The notes: generated by a model from the letters alone, not told the origin. A DNA stretch of 58,851 bases from Solobacterium sp. (GCA_022486705.1 JAKVKC010000017.1:1-58851), one strand, 5' to 3'; positions 43,590 through 53,411 are shown, numbered from the stretch's first letter. Translations and numbers: made by a program.

Positions 43590-44648
43590 TCAGGCATCTT
43601 TCTTTGCCAGTTCTGTTTTCAGTTCTTTCGTCAGCAATGGAACGATCTTCTTCAGATCGCCGACAATGCCATAATCTGCTACATCAAAGATCGGAGCAGA
43701 AGGATCGTTGTTGATGGCAATGATGATATCAGACTCTTCCATGCCTGCAACATGCTGGATCGCACCGGAAATACCAATGGCGAAATAAACATGCGGACGC
43801 ACCGTCTTGCCTGTCTGTCCTACCTGCAGTTCCTTTGGCTGCCAGCCGGCATCTACCACAGCACGGGAACATGCAACATTTCCATGCAGTACTTCAGCCA
43901 GATCTTCCAGCATCTTGAAGTTCTCTTGGCTGCCAACGCCTCTGCCGCCGGAGACTAAGATCTTAGCATCCTGTATATCTGCCGCCGTGCTGATCTCTTT
44001 GACGATCTTCAGGATCTCAACATCGCATGCATTTGGCTTGATCTTTGGATCATAGGAAACAATCTCTGCCTTGGCACCGGCAATCGGTGCGATCTTCTTC
44101 ATGACACCTGGACGCACAGTCGCCATCTGCGGACGATGATCTGGGCAGGCAATGGTCGCAATGGTATTGCCGCCGAAAGCCGGACGAGTCATCAGCAGCA
44201 GACCATGTCTCTGTTCTGCTTCATGGCCTGGAATTGCATTGATCGGGAAATCACCGATCTCCAGCTGCGTGCAGTCTGCCGTCAGTCCTGTATGGACACG
44301 TGCTGATGTCTGCGGGCCAAGATCTCTGCCGATAGCGGTAGCACCGACCAGCATGATCTCTGGCTTATACGTATTGATAACAGATGCCAATGCAAAGGCA
44401 TATGGCTCTGTACGATAATCTTTCAGAGCAGGATCATCGACCAGAATAATACGGTCAGCCCCATAGGCTGCCAATTCATCGCAGAGCCCCTTAACATCAT
44501 GTCCCAGCAATACAGCTGTGATCTTCTTTTCTTCTAAGCTCTGTGCCAATTCCTTCGCTTTGCCCAATAGCTCTAATGAAATATTGGAAAGCTGATTATC
44601 GACCTGCTGTGCAAAAATAAACACACCTTTATATTCACTTAAATCCAT
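43590..44648 (-). CDS. etfA: Electron transfer flavoprotein alpha subunit
   Basis: Together with EtfB and Bcd forms the likely electron-bifurcating butyryl-CoA dehydrogenase complex, which couples crotonyl-CoA reduction by NADH to ferredoxin reduction. It has 352 residues. The C-terminal FAD domain has [12 protein letters not shown], then [21 protein letters not shown] and [21 protein letters not shown]. The length and lack of a ferredoxin-type insert match the short clostridial form. Confidence 0.96.
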   Translation of the reverse strand: MDLSEYKGVFIFAQQVDNQLSNISLELLGKAKELAQSLEEKKITAVLLGHDVKGLCDELAAYGADRIILVDDPALKDYRTEPYAFALASVINTYKPEIMLVGATAIGRDLGPQTSARVHTGLTADCTQLEIGDFPINAIPGHEAEQRHGLLLMTRPAFGGNTIATIACPDHRPQMATVRPGVMKKIAPIAGAKAEIVSYDPKIKPNACDVEILKIVKEISTAADIQDAKILVSGGRGVGSQENFKMLEDLAEVLHGNVACSRAVVDAGWQPKELQVGQTGKTVRPHVYFAIGISGAIQHVAGMEESDIIIAINNDPSAPIFDVADYGIVGDLKKIVPLLTKELKTELAKKDA

Positions 44649-44670
44649 TTTGTTTTCCTAGCCTTCCTTT

Positions 44671-45459
44671 TCAGATCACATGCTTCTCAGCAAGTCTCTT
44701 CACGATATAATCTGCTGCATCTTCAGCAGTTTCAGGTGTTACGATCGTGCCCTTGCCCTTGGCAACTTTATCCGAAGCCTTAGCAATGACCGTCGGTGAA
44801 CCGACTTTGCCGATATTGGCATCCTCTACATCAAGATTGCTGCGTCCCCATACGGTGACATCAGCGTCATAGGCATCAAAGATCTTCCCTGGCTGCATAT
44901 AGCGCGGCTCAGTAGCTTCGCCCAATACCGTCAACAGACAAGGCATCTTCGCCTTTACAATGTGATAGCGATCTTCGAACTGACGCTTAGCTGTAACATA
45001 TTCGCCTTCGACCTTGATATCCGATGCATAGGAGATGACGGGGATATTCAGATGCTGCGCGATCTGCGGACCGACCTGCGCGGTATCGCCATCAATTGCC
45101 TGACGGCCAGTGATCACCAGATCATATTCCATATTCTTCAAAGCACCGGCAATCGTTGAAGAGGTTGCCCATGTATCTGCACCGCCAAGGACTCTGTCCG
45201 TGACCAGTACGCCATCATCTGCGCCCATGGCCATTGCTTCACGCAGAACTTCATCTGCTTTTGGCAGTCCCATGGTAATGGCTGTGACTTTAACATTTTC
45301 CGGATCCGTATCCTTGATCCGCAGAGCTTCTTCCAAGCCTGCTTTATCATCAGGATTCATGATTGCCAACATGGCTCCGCGATCCAATGTTCCATCTGGT
45401 TTAAAGCGGACACCTCCTGCGGTGTCTGGAACCTGCTTGATGCAAACAACTATTTTCAT
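44671..45459 (-). CDS. etfB: Electron transfer flavoprotein beta subunit
   Basis: Partner of EtfA. It has 262 residues, starting MKIVVCIKQVPDT, with DLVITGRQAIDGDTAQVGP for nucleotide binding and the C-terminal EtfA-clasping arm. In bifurcating complexes EtfB binds NADH and the second FAD. ATG at 45459 has AGAGG eight bases upstream; 45462 is also possible. The bifurcating role is inferred from the operon. Confidence 0.96.
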   Translation of the reverse strand: MKIVVCIKQVPDTAGGVRFKPDGTLDRGAMLAIMNPDDKAGLEEALRIKDTDPENVKVTAITMGLPKADEVLREAMAMGADDGVLVTDRVLGGADTWATSSTIAGALKNMEYDLVITGRQAIDGDTAQVGPQIAQHLNIPVISYASDIKVEGEYVTAKRQFEDRYHIVKAKMPCLLTVLGEATEPRYMQPGKIFDAYDADVTVWGRSNLDVEDANIGKVGSPTVIAKASDKVAKGKGTIVTPETAEDAADYIVKRLAEKHVI

Positions 45460-45478
45460 CATATCTGCCTCTTCCCTC

Positions 45479-46633
45479 TTACTTCAGCAATGCACTGGAG
45501 ATGACCATCTCCTGCACTTCAGATGTACCTTCATAGATCTCCGTGATCTTCGCATCGCGCATCATACGTTCTACTTCATAATCACGGATATATCCATAGC
45601 CGCCCATCAGCTGAACGCACTTTGTTGTAACATTCATTGCTGCTCTGGCCGCATACAGCTTTGCTTTAGCAGCTTCTTCTGAATAGCTCTTCTGCACTGC
45701 TTTTGCTTCAGCTGCTTTATATACCAGCAGCTGAGCTGCTTCGATCTCTACAGCCATATCTGCCAATTGGAACTGCGTATTCTGGAACTGCGACAGAGAA
45801 CGTCCGAACTGCTTGCGCTCTTTGACATATGCTAAGGCACGGTCAAAGGCACCTTCTGCCAAGCCAAGTGCCTGTGCTGCAATACCGATTCTGCCGCCAT
45901 CCAATGTATGCATGGCAATAGGGAAGCCTCTGCCGCGATCGCCCAGCAGGTTCTCCTTCGGGATACGGCAGTCCTGGAAGATCAGTTCATACGTAGCAGA
46001 TCCTCTGATGCCCATCTTCTTTTCCTTAGTGCCGAAGGTAAATCCCTTTGTTCCCTTCTCAACAATAAATGTAGAGAACTTCTTTTTCTTTCTGCCCTTG
46101 GCATCTGTTACAACATCCGTATAAGCAACAATGACATATACATCTGCTTCTTTGCCATTGGTAATAAAGCACTTGGATCCATTCAATACCCAGCTGTCGC
46201 CGTCTTCAACGGCTCTTGTCTGAACGCCTTGGGCGTCCGTGCCTGCACCTGGTTCTGTCAAAGCAAATGCGCCAAGCTTCTCGCCTTTAGCTAACGGCAC
46301 AAGGAACTTTTCCTTCTGCTCTTGGGTGCCGAACTGTGCGATTGGGTCGCAGCACAGAGATGTATGTGCAGACAAAGCAACGGCTGTCGTACCGCAGACC
46401 TTTGCCAATTCTTCTACGCACATGACATACGTCAGCGGATCGCATCCCTGTCCGCCGAATTCCTTTGCCACAGGGATTCCTAAGAATCCATTGGCTGCCA
46501 TCTTCTGAATGGTCTCACGCGGGAACTCTTCATTCTCATCAACTTCAATTGCATGCGGCTTCACTTCTTTCTCAGCAAATTCCTGAAAGAGGCGGCGCGC
46601 CATCTGATGTTTCTTATCCAGCTGAAAATCCAT
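45479..46633 (-). CDS. bcd: Butyryl-CoA dehydrogenase (acyl-CoA dehydrogenase family)
   Basis: Reduces crotonyl-CoA to butyryl-CoA with electrons from EtfAB. It is a 384-residue flavoprotein with [13 protein letters not shown], the FAD-binding [32 protein letters not shown], and the catalytic Glu in [11 protein letters not shown]. It is immediately followed by etfB and etfA, the order of bifurcating Bcd-Etf complexes. GGAGGAATC precedes the ATG. Confidence 0.96.
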   Translation of the reverse strand: MDFQLDKKHQMARRLFQEFAEKEVKPHAIEVDENEEFPRETIQKMAANGFLGIPVAKEFGGQGCDPLTYVMCVEELAKVCGTTAVALSAHTSLCCDPIAQFGTQEQKEKFLVPLAKGEKLGAFALTEPGAGTDAQGVQTRAVEDGDSWVLNGSKCFITNGKEADVYVIVAYTDVVTDAKGRKKKKFSTFIVEKGTKGFTFGTKEKKMGIRGSATYELIFQDCRIPKENLLGDRGRGFPIAMHTLDGGRIGIAAQALGLAEGAFDRALAYVKERKQFGRSLSQFQNTQFQLADMAVEIEAAQLLVYKAAEAKAVQKSYSEEAAKAKLYAARAAMNVTTKCVQLMGGYGYIRDYEVERMMRDAKITEIYEGTSEVQEMVISSALLK

Positions 46634-46669
46634 ATCTGATTCCTCCTATATTTTCTTATTCCTATGAAA

Positions 46670-46702
46670 GCGTCAGATCACAGAACACTGTTTCTCTGAC
46701 GC
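46670..46702 (-). other. Stem-loop between hbd and bcd
   Basis: The perfect eight-pair stem GCGTCAGA/TCTGACGC has an inner ACAG/CTGT pairing and lies in the only large gap (85 bases) of the butyrate operon. Only TTTC follows, so it may be a processing site or partial attenuator rather than a full terminator. Confidence 0.55.
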
Positions 46703-46718
46703 CTTCCATTTAGATAGA

Positions 46719-47633
46719 TTATGCTTGTTTTTTTGTATCGGCTGCAGATACTGCTTCTTTTTCCACATCGATCGGTCTCTTGCCGCCATCAGCGTAATCA
46801 TAGAAACCAATCTTTGTCTTCACGCCCAGATGATTGCCGCGGACCATCTTCTTCAGCAGAAGAGAAGGACGATACTTCGAATCAGCTGTCTCGCTGTAGA
46901 GAACATTCATAATAGCCAAGACAACATCCAGACCGATATAATCACCTAATTCCAGAGGTCCCATCGGATGATTGCAGCCAAGTTTCATGCCTTCATCAAT
47001 GCCCGTGATATCTGCGACACCTTCTGAATAAACTTCAATTGCTTCATTGATCATTGGAATCAGCAGACGGTTGACAACAAAGCCTGCGCTCTCTTCGACC
47101 TGCACCGGTGTCTTATCCAGCTTCTGTGCGATTGTCTTGACTTCTTCTACTGTTTCCTTCGGTGTATTCAGACCGGCAATGACTTCAACAAGCTTCATGA
47201 CGGGAGCTGGATTGAAGAAATGCATGCCGATGACCGGTTTCTTCAGACCGACACCGATCTCAGTGATGGAGAGAGAAGATGTGTTTGTTGCATAGATGCA
47301 GTTTGGATTCTCAACGATCTCATTCTGCATATGCTTGAACAGCTTCTTCTTCATTTCCATATCTTCGATGACTGCTTCAACGACCAGATCCGGATCCCTG
47401 GCAATTTCATCTTTGCCTGTCTTGATCTTGCCTAAGATCTTGCCGGCTTCCTGCTGCGTCATCTTCTTCTTTGCAATCTTCTTAGAGAAGACACTGACGA
47501 TCTGCTTTAAGCCATACTCCGCATATTCCATTTCAATATCGCATAGATATACGGTCTCTACATCCTCGCACTGCGCAAATGTCTGCGCAATGCCCCGGCC
47601 CATTGTGCCGGCGCCAATCACTGCTACTTTCAT
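46719..47633 (-). CDS. hbd: 3-hydroxybutyryl-CoA dehydrogenase
   Basis: Reduces acetoacetyl-CoA to 3-hydroxybutyryl-CoA with NAD(P)H. It has 304 residues, with nucleotide loop AVIGAGTMGRGIAQTFA, catalytic His in GMHFFNPAPVMKLVE, and the dimer domain with GFVVNRLLIPMINEA and NHPMGPLELGDYIGLD. The C-terminal ~20 residues are an unusual charged extension. AAGGAG precedes the start. Confidence 0.97.
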   Translation of the reverse strand: MKVAVIGAGTMGRGIAQTFAQCEDVETVYLCDIEMEYAEYGLKQIVSVFSKKIAKKKMTQQEAGKILGKIKTGKDEIARDPDLVVEAVIEDMEMKKKLFKHMQNEIVENPNCIYATNTSSLSITEIGVGLKKPVIGMHFFNPAPVMKLVEVIAGLNTPKETVEEVKTIAQKLDKTPVQVEESAGFVVNRLLIPMINEAIEVYSEGVADITGIDEGMKLGCNHPMGPLELGDYIGLDVVLAIMNVLYSETADSKYRPSLLLKKMVRGNHLGVKTKIGFYDYADGGKRPIDVEKEAVSAADTKKQA

Positions 47634-47647
47634 ATTTTTCTATCTCC

Positions 47648-48424
47648 TTATTGATTGATGAAATTCTTATCTTTACGCTTCTCAAGGAATGCACTCATGC
47701 CTTCCTTCTGATCATGCGTTTCAAAGCAGGAACCAAAGCGATGTTCTTCAATGCTTTCTGCTTCTTCCATCGGCTTCTGAATGCCTTCATTGATGGCTGC
47801 CTTTGCATTGGCAACGGCAATCGGCGCATTCTTGGCAATCTGACCGGCAATCTTTTCAGCAGCTGCCATCAGCTGATCTGCTGGAACCACGCTGTTGACT
47901 AAGCCGATGCGCATTGCTTCATCCGCTTTGATATTGCGGGCTGTATAGATCATCTGTTTCGCTGCTCCCGCACCGATCAAGCGTGCAAGTCTCTGCGTTC
48001 CGCCAAAGCCTGGTGTAATGCCCAAGCCTGTTTCCGGCTGACCGAAGACAGCATTCTCTGAAGCAATTCTGAAATCGCATGCCATCGACAGTTCACAGCC
48101 GCCGCCCAGCGCATATCCATTGACGGCCGCAATGACTGGGATTGGCAGTGTCTCAATTTTACGGAACAGATCATTTCCCTTTTTCGAGAAGGCAATGCCT
48201 TCTTCTTTGGTAAGGGCAGACATTTCGCCAATATCTGCACCGGCCACGAATGATTTCTCACCGGCACCGGTAATGATCAGACAGCGGATCGTTTTCAGAT
48301 CCACAGCATCGATCACAGCATTCAGATCATCCAGCACTTCTGAATTCAAAGCATTCAGTGCACTTGGGCGATTCATTGTGATTACTGCGATCATATCTTT
48401 TACTTCATATTCAGCAAAGCTCAT
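47648..48424 (-). CDS. crt: 3-hydroxybutyryl-CoA dehydratase (crotonase)
   Basis: Dehydrates 3-hydroxybutyryl-CoA to crotonyl-CoA. It is a 258-residue enoyl-CoA hydratase fold with oxyanion-hole motifs AGADIGEMSAL and GYALGGGCELSMACD and the catalytic Glu region FGQPETGLGITPGFGGTQRL. It lies six bases after the thiolase gene, whose end it nearly touches. Confidence 0.96.
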   Translation of the reverse strand: MSFAEYEVKDMIAVITMNRPSALNALNSEVLDDLNAVIDAVDLKTIRCLIITGAGEKSFVAGADIGEMSALTKEEGIAFSKKGNDLFRKIETLPIPVIAAVNGYALGGGCELSMACDFRIASENAVFGQPETGLGITPGFGGTQRLARLIGAGAAKQMIYTARNIKADEAMRIGLVNSVVPADQLMAAAEKIAGQIAKNAPIAVANAKAAINEGIQKPMEEAESIEEHRFGSCFETHDQKEGMSAFLEKRKDKNFINQ

Positions 48425-48429
48425 ATCAT

Positions 48430-49623
48430 TCAGTCTCTTTCAACGACAGTTGCACATCCCATACCGCCGCCGATGCATAATGTTGCTAAGCCTCTGTGTG
48501 CATTCTTCTGCTGCATTGCATAGAGCAGGGTAACTAAGATCCTTGTGCCGGAAGCACCGACTGGATGACCGAAGGCAATCGCGCCGCCATTGACATTCAG
48601 TTTGCTTGGATCAAGCTTCAGTTCCTTGGCTACTGCACAGCTCTGAGCAGCGAATGCTTCATTTGCTTCATAGAGATCAAAATCATCAATAGACAAGCCT
48701 GTCTTCTTCATGACCTTTCTGGTTGCCGCAACAGGTCCGACGCCCATGATGCTTGGATCAACACCTGCTAAGCATCCAGCGACCCATGCTGCCATTGGCT
48801 TGACGCCAAGCTCCTTGGCCTTCTCTTCGCTCATGACAACAACTGCAGCTGCACCGTCATTGATGCCTGATGCATTGCCGGCTGTAACAACACCGCCCTC
48901 TTTGCCAGAGCAGCATCTCAGCTTTGCTAAGATCTCAGGTGTCTGTCCTTCTCTTGGACCTTCATCTGTATCAACTGTAACAATGCCTTTCTTCTTGCCG
49001 AGATTGACTTGGATCGGTACGATCTCTTCTTTCAATGCACCGGACTTCTGTGCTTCGACTGCTTTATTCTGCGAAGCAGCGGAGAACTCATCCAGTTCTT
49101 CTCTTGTCAGATGCCACTGTTCTGCTACATTCTCTGCTGTGATCATCATGTGATAATCATTGAATGCATCCCACAGTGCATCATGCACCATCGCATCGAC
49201 CAGACCATCCTTCGGTGTATTCATCCGATAGCCAAACCGTGCATGAGGCAGAAGATAAGGAGCGTTGCTCATAGACTCCATACCGCCGGCAACAACAATA
49301 TCTGCATCCCCAGCCTTGATCATTTCTGCCGCAATGTTCACTGCATCCAATCCTGATCCGCATACAACATTGATGGATACTGCAGGGACCTCGACTGGGA
49401 GACCTGCTTTAATGGAAGCCTGTCTGGCAGGGTTCTGTCCCTGTCCAGCCTGAATAACATTTCCCATGTAGACCTGATCCACCTGCTCCGGCTGAATGCC
49501 AGCACGCTTCAATGATTCCTTGATCACTGCTGCACCCAGATCTGATGCGGATAGAGTACTTAATTCGCCGCCCATTTTTCCGATGGCTGTACGGCATGCA
49601 CCTGCCAAAACAATTTTCGTCAT
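48430..49623 (-). CDS. thlA: Acetyl-CoA acetyltransferase (thiolase)
   Basis: Condenses two acetyl-CoA to acetoacetyl-CoA, the entry step. It has 397 residues. The nucleophile Cys is in [10 protein letters not shown], with [14 protein letters not shown], catalytic His in [14 protein letters not shown] and second Cys in [10 protein letters not shown]. It is the first gene of the operon, and the Rex- and CcpA-like sites lie in its upstream region. Confidence 0.97.
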   Translation of the reverse strand: MTKIVLAGACRTAIGKMGGELSTLSASDLGAAVIKESLKRAGIQPEQVDQVYMGNVIQAGQGQNPARQASIKAGLPVEVPAVSINVVCGSGLDAVNIAAEMIKAGDADIVVAGGMESMSNAPYLLPHARFGYRMNTPKDGLVDAMVHDALWDAFNDYHMMITAENVAEQWHLTREELDEFSAASQNKAVEAQKSGALKEEIVPIQVNLGKKKGIVTVDTDEGPREGQTPEILAKLRCCSGKEGGVVTAGNASGINDGAAAVVVMSEEKAKELGVKPMAAWVAGCLAGVDPSIMGVGPVAATRKVMKKTGLSIDDFDLYEANEAFAAQSCAVAKELKLDPSKLNVNGGAIAFGHPVGASGTRILVTLLYAMQQKNAHRGLATLCIGGGMGCATVVERD

Positions 49624-49647
49624 ATTCTTTTCATCTCGTTTTCTATC

Positions 49648-49680
49648 AAATGTTAACCAGTTGTGATTTCTTTAACATTT
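49648..49680 (-). promoter_or_regulatory. Nine-base inverted repeat in the thiolase leader
   Basis: AAATGTTAA and TTAACATTT, perfect and separated by 15 bases, in the untranslated leader between the predicted promoter and the thiolase start. It could fold in RNA or bind a dimer. Confidence 0.4.
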
Positions 49681-49690
49681 ACAAGAATGT

Positions 49691-49718
49691 ATGTTAACAC
49701 ATCCTTCAAAACCTTCAA
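49691..49718 (-). promoter_or_regulatory. Candidate promoter of the butyrate operon
   Basis: TTGAAG (49713-49718), a 16-base spacer and TG-T-TAACAT (extended -10, hexamer 49691-49696) on the minus strand. It is a moderate match only. Confidence 0.45.
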
Positions 49719-49725
49719 TAGAAAA

Positions 49726-49741
49726 TGTTAATAATTTCACA
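49726..49741 (-). promoter_or_regulatory. Candidate Rex operator
   Basis: TGTTAA-TAAT-TTCACA matches the core of Rex sites (TGTTAA or TGTGAA half-sites, four-base spacer). Rex is an NADH-sensing repressor known to control clostridial butyrate genes. The site abuts the predicted -35. Confidence 0.6.
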
Positions 49742-49755
49742 TGTAACCGTTTTCA
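49742..49755 (-). promoter_or_regulatory. Candidate CcpA binding site (cre), full match
   Basis: TGTAACCGTTTTCA on plus (TGAAAACGGTTACA on minus) fits the cre consensus TGWNANCGNTNWCA at every position. It is directly next to the Rex-like site. Confidence 0.65.
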
Positions 49756-49783
49756 CTTGTGAATATATTCTTTATTTAGATTA

Positions 49784-49797
49784 TCAAAGCGCTTACA
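49784..49797 (-). promoter_or_regulatory. Second cre-like site
   Basis: TCAAAGCGCTTACA fits the cre consensus with one mismatch, 28 bases upstream of the first cre. Confidence 0.45.
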
Positions 49798-49879
49798 TAA
49801 AATTCTTTTCTGATCTGCATGCTCTGTCTATGCATCCACCCATTTCGTACATTTATATGCATGCATGTTCATGCCGGCA

Positions 49880-49909
49880 GAAAAAAAGATCCGCATGCTT
49901 CACGGGTCT
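49880..49909 (-). terminator. Terminator of hom-lysC-asd
   Basis: The stem AGACCCG/CGGATCT (one mismatch) has a nine-base loop and is followed by seven T on the minus strand, directly past the asd stop. Confidence 0.75.
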
Positions 49910-49911
49910 CT

Positions 49912-50901
49912 TCAGTCTGCTTCATGATCAAGATATTCTATGATCTGCACTGCATTGGATGCAGCGCCCTTGCGGATCTGATCGCCGCAGCACCACAGGA
50001 CCAATCCTTTTTCATTGCATAGATCCTGCCGGATCCGGCCGACATAGACAAGATCCTGATCGCTTGTTTCCAAAGGAGAAGGAATATGATCCGTGCAGAG
50101 AACGTCTCCGGCAAAAGAGGCAACTGCTTTTTCAGCCTCTGCGATGGCTATCTTCTTTTCTGTCTGAAAGGTCACCGAGATTGAATGGCTGCGGAAAACA
50201 GGGACTCTGACACAGGTACATGTCACTTTCATATCCGGCAGATGCAGGATCTTTCTGCCTTCATTCTGCATCTTCATTTCTTCGGTCGTATAACCGCTGT
50301 CCAGCATCGTACCGATATCTGCGATGCAACTGTAAGCAATCTGCGCAGGGAAAACATGCGGATGCACTTCTTCCTTTTTGCGGACAGCTTCAATTTCATC
50401 TTCCAGTTCGCTGATGCCATTCATACCTGCCCCAGATACTGCCTGATAGGTGCATGCATTGACCGCTGTGATCTTTGACAGTTCAGCGATCGGAGCCAAT
50501 GCCATCAGCGTAATGATCGTTGAACAATTCGGATTGGCAATGACACGGTGATGCCCCTGCAGATCTTTTCCATTGATCTCCGGTATCACTAACGGCACGT
50601 CTTCTTCCATGCGGAAAGCCGAACTGTTGTCAATATAGACAGCCCCTGCTTTCTCGATCATCGGGCGATATTCTTTGCTGAGCGAATTGCTGACAGCACC
50701 AAGTACATAATCAAGACCTTTCAGTCTCTCCTGCGATACCATCTCTACCGTCAGTTCTGTTCCCGCAAAAGGAATCTTCTTTCCCACCGATCTCTCAGAC
50801 GCAAACAGGCGCACTTCGCTAGGCTGCAGTTTTCTTTCTTCGATGCATATCAGCATCTGTCTGCCGACCGCACCGGTAGCACCTAAAATACCGATCTTCA
50901 T
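49912..50901 (-). CDS. asd: Aspartate-semialdehyde dehydrogenase
   Basis: Reduces aspartyl phosphate to the semialdehyde, the branch precursor for threonine, methionine and lysine. It has 329 residues. The NADP loop is GILGATGAVGRQML, the catalytic Cys is in ANPNCSTIITL, and the His/Arg region is VRVPVFRSHSISVTF. It is the third gene of hom-lysC-asd, with a four-base overlap with lysC. Confidence 0.97.
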   Translation of the reverse strand: MKIGILGATGAVGRQMLICIEERKLQPSEVRLFASERSVGKKIPFAGTELTVEMVSQERLKGLDYVLGAVSNSLSKEYRPMIEKAGAVYIDNSSAFRMEEDVPLVIPEINGKDLQGHHRVIANPNCSTIITLMALAPIAELSKITAVNACTYQAVSGAGMNGISELEDEIEAVRKKEEVHPHVFPAQIAYSCIADIGTMLDSGYTTEEMKMQNEGRKILHLPDMKVTCTCVRVPVFRSHSISVTFQTEKKIAIAEAEKAVASFAGDVLCTDHIPSPLETSDQDLVYVGRIRQDLCNEKGLVLWCCGDQIRKGAASNAVQIIEYLDHEAD

Positions 50902-52238
50902 GCAAGCCTCCTAGCCTGCGATACGAACTTGTCATATATCGCATGGATCGCTTTTTCAAAATCACGGTCATCGACACCGACCGCAATGGAGAGTTCATCA
51001 CTGGACTGATTGATGACTTTGATGTTGATGCCATTCTTGCCGAACTCGCTCAGGAACTGTCCGGACATGCCCGGTACTTTTTTCATGCCGCGGCCGACAA
51101 CAGCGATCATCGCCAAATGGTCTTCGATGCGCAGATCATCCGGTACGAACTCTTTCTTTAAACGAGAGACGATCTCGTATAAGCATTTCTCTACTGCCTT
51201 GGTCTGAACGATCACAGAAAAAGTATCGACCGTGATCGGGACGCTCTCAATGGAGACATGATATTCTTCAAAGATCGATAAGATCTTTCTTAAGAAACCG
51301 ACTTCCGCACTGCTGTGGCTCTTGACGATCGTAATGACGGTAAAGTCCTTGCGGCCTGTAATGCCTGTTACAGCATGCGGCGGTTCCTTCTGATCCATAT
51401 CGCTGCAGTCATTGAGGATCATCGTGCCTGGATTATCCGGATCATTCGTATTCCGCACATTGATCGGGATATTCTTTGAACGCACCGGGAATACCGCATC
51501 ATCATGCAGTACATTGGCGCCCATATACGACATCTCGCGCAGTTCATTGTAAGTGATCCTTGGGATCCTTACCGGATCATCAATGATCCGCGGATCCGCA
51601 ACTAAGAACCCGGATACATCCGTCCAGTTCTCATAGACATCTGCGTCAACGACATTTGCCAGCACGGCTCCTGTAATATCCGAGCCGCCCCTGCTCATCA
51701 CCTTGATCACACCATTCGGCAGAGCACCGTAGAAGCCAGGGACCAGGATCTTCTTTCCCTTCTGCACATGGCTGTTCAGCAGTTCTGCGGTACGCTCCAT
51801 ATCGATCGAGCCATCATAATGAAAAGCCATGACCTGCGAAGCATCCACAAATTCCGCTTCCAGATATTCTGCCAGCAGCAGGCCCGTCAGATATTCTCCG
51901 CGTGAAACAAGATAATCTGTATTCAGATCGCGGTCGATCACCGCCCGGATCTTTTTAAATTCTGCTTTCAGATCTGTCTTGAGGCCCAGATCTTTCTTGA
52001 TGCTCATATATTTATCTTCGATCAATTGAAAGATGCTGTCATAGGAAACCCCATATTTAATATGCGCTGCACAGAGATACAGAAGATCTGTCACCTTATG
52101 ATCTTCATGCGTTTCCTTGCCGCAGGCACTGGTCACAATGAATTTGCGGTCATGATCTGCATCAATGATCTTTTTGACTTTTCTGAACTGCGTACTGTTG
52201 GCTACGGAAGAGCCGCCGAACTTTGCGACTTTGATCAT
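50898..52238 (-). CDS. lysC: Aspartate kinase
   Basis: Phosphorylates aspartate, the committed step. It is a 446-residue monofunctional enzyme with kinase start KVAKFGGSSVANS, SRGEYLTGLLLAEYL and MSRGGSDITGAVLA, then two ACT domains from about residue 295 (FTVITIVKSHSSAEVGF and MIAVVGRGMKKVPGM) for allosteric control by an amino acid. It sits in the middle of an operon with hom and asd, with four-base overlaps on both sides. Given the gene set, threonine is the likely effector. Confidence 0.95.
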   Translation of the reverse strand: MIKVAKFGGSSVANSTQFRKVKKIIDADHDRKFIVTSACGKETHEDHKVTDLLYLCAAHIKYGVSYDSIFQLIEDKYMSIKKDLGLKTDLKAEFKKIRAVIDRDLNTDYLVSRGEYLTGLLLAEYLEAEFVDASQVMAFHYDGSIDMERTAELLNSHVQKGKKILVPGFYGALPNGVIKVMSRGGSDITGAVLANVVDADVYENWTDVSGFLVADPRIIDDPVRIPRITYNELREMSYMGANVLHDDAVFPVRSKNIPINVRNTNDPDNPGTMILNDCSDMDQKEPPHAVTGITGRKDFTVITIVKSHSSAEVGFLRKILSIFEEYHVSIESVPITVDTFSVIVQTKAVEKCLYEIVSRLKKEFVPDDLRIEDHLAMIAVVGRGMKKVPGMSGQFLSEFGKNGINIKVINQSSDELSIAVGVDDRDFEKAIHAIYDKFVSQARRLA

Positions 52239-53386
52239 TCTGCCACCTCTGCCAAGAAGACGGATTCGTCATTCAGGCTTTCTGCAGCCACGCGCATATC
52301 CATGAAAGAGATCTTCTTTGTCACAAATGCATCGCTGCCGATGCGATGGTCGATCAAACTTGGATTGAAGAGCGCTGTCTTCTTCGTACGAAGATAGAAG
52401 ACGCCCTGCTCATCGCCGGCAGAAACCGGCTTGTGCTCATATGTTTGCATGCTCGCATGCTCATGCTTGGCGATGGCGATCAGATCCTGCACGACCGCAT
52501 GTGCCGTCGGCAGGGAGCCGGCGCCCTGCCCGATAAAGACTGCCTTTCCCAGAGTATCGCTGTCGCATTCCAAAGCATTGTAATTCAGCGGAATGCTGGC
52601 AAAGACATCTTCCTTTTTGACAAAGCATGGACGCACAAAGATCGAGACAAAGTTGTCATGGTCTGCACCGCTGCCGATCAGCTTGCATACATAGCCATGT
52701 TCATGACAGAAAGCAATCTCTTCTTTGGTGATATTGCGGATGCCGAAAGTTGGGATCTCTTCCGGATCGACGATCGTATGAAATGCAGCCAGGCTTGAAA
52801 GCACTGTCTTATAGCGCACATCCCATCCATCAATATCATCGGATGGATCTCTTTCTGCATAGCCAAGTCCCTGTGCTTCTTTGATCATGGCGCCGAACTC
52901 TTTATTCTCATTGTTCATTCGGGTCAGAATATAGTTGCTGGTGCCGTTGAAGATGCCTTTGAAATAGTGGATCTCATCGATCCTCTGAATATGTTCCAGT
53001 TCATGGATCCAAGGAATGCCGCCGCCGCAGGCTGCTTCATATTTCAGCTGCACGTGGTTCTCCTGCGCCAAAGCAAACAGCTCTTCGGCAAAAGCTGCCA
53101 GCATCTTTTTGTTCGATGTCACCGCATTCTTATGTTCCTGCAGTGCTTTCTTGATAAAACTATGCGCAGGTTCCAGACCGCCCATGCATTCACATACGGT
53201 ATCAATGGATGGATCATTCAGAATATCATCCGCATCCAGGGTCATGCGGGCATCTGTCATTTCTGCTTCGCTCTTGACTAAGATCTTAACAATCTCCAGC
53301 TGTTTTGTTTCGTCACTCAGCTGACGGTCAATGATCTTTCTGACCCCGCTGCCTACGACTCCATGTCCCAACAGTCCTATTTTCAT
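52235..53386 (-). CDS. hom: Homoserine dehydrogenase
   Basis: Reduces aspartate semialdehyde to homoserine. It has 383 residues. The nucleotide loop is GLLGHGVVGSGVRKI. The catalytic region shows YEAACGGGIPW, GIFNGTSNYILTRM and YAERDPSDDIDGWDVRYK with the catalytic Lys. The C-terminal ACT regulatory domain of many HSDs is replaced by a shorter tail that starts GVFYLRTKKTALF and ends after about 50 residues. It is the first gene of the minus-strand operon. Confidence 0.95.
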   Translation of the reverse strand: MKIGLLGHGVVGSGVRKIIDRQLSDETKQLEIVKILVKSEAEMTDARMTLDADDILNDPSIDTVCECMGGLEPAHSFIKKALQEHKNAVTSNKKMLAAFAEELFALAQENHVQLKYEAACGGGIPWIHELEHIQRIDEIHYFKGIFNGTSNYILTRMNNENKEFGAMIKEAQGLGYAERDPSDDIDGWDVRYKTVLSSLAAFHTIVDPEEIPTFGIRNITKEEIAFCHEHGYVCKLIGSGADHDNFVSIFVRPCFVKKEDVFASIPLNYNALECDSDTLGKAVFIGQGAGSLPTAHAVVQDLIAIAKHEHASMQTYEHKPVSAGDEQGVFYLRTKKTALFNPSLIDHRIGSDAFVTKKISFMDMRVAAESLNDESVFLAEVAE

Positions 53387-53411
53387 AGTATCCTCTTTTC
53401 TGAGTGTTTCT

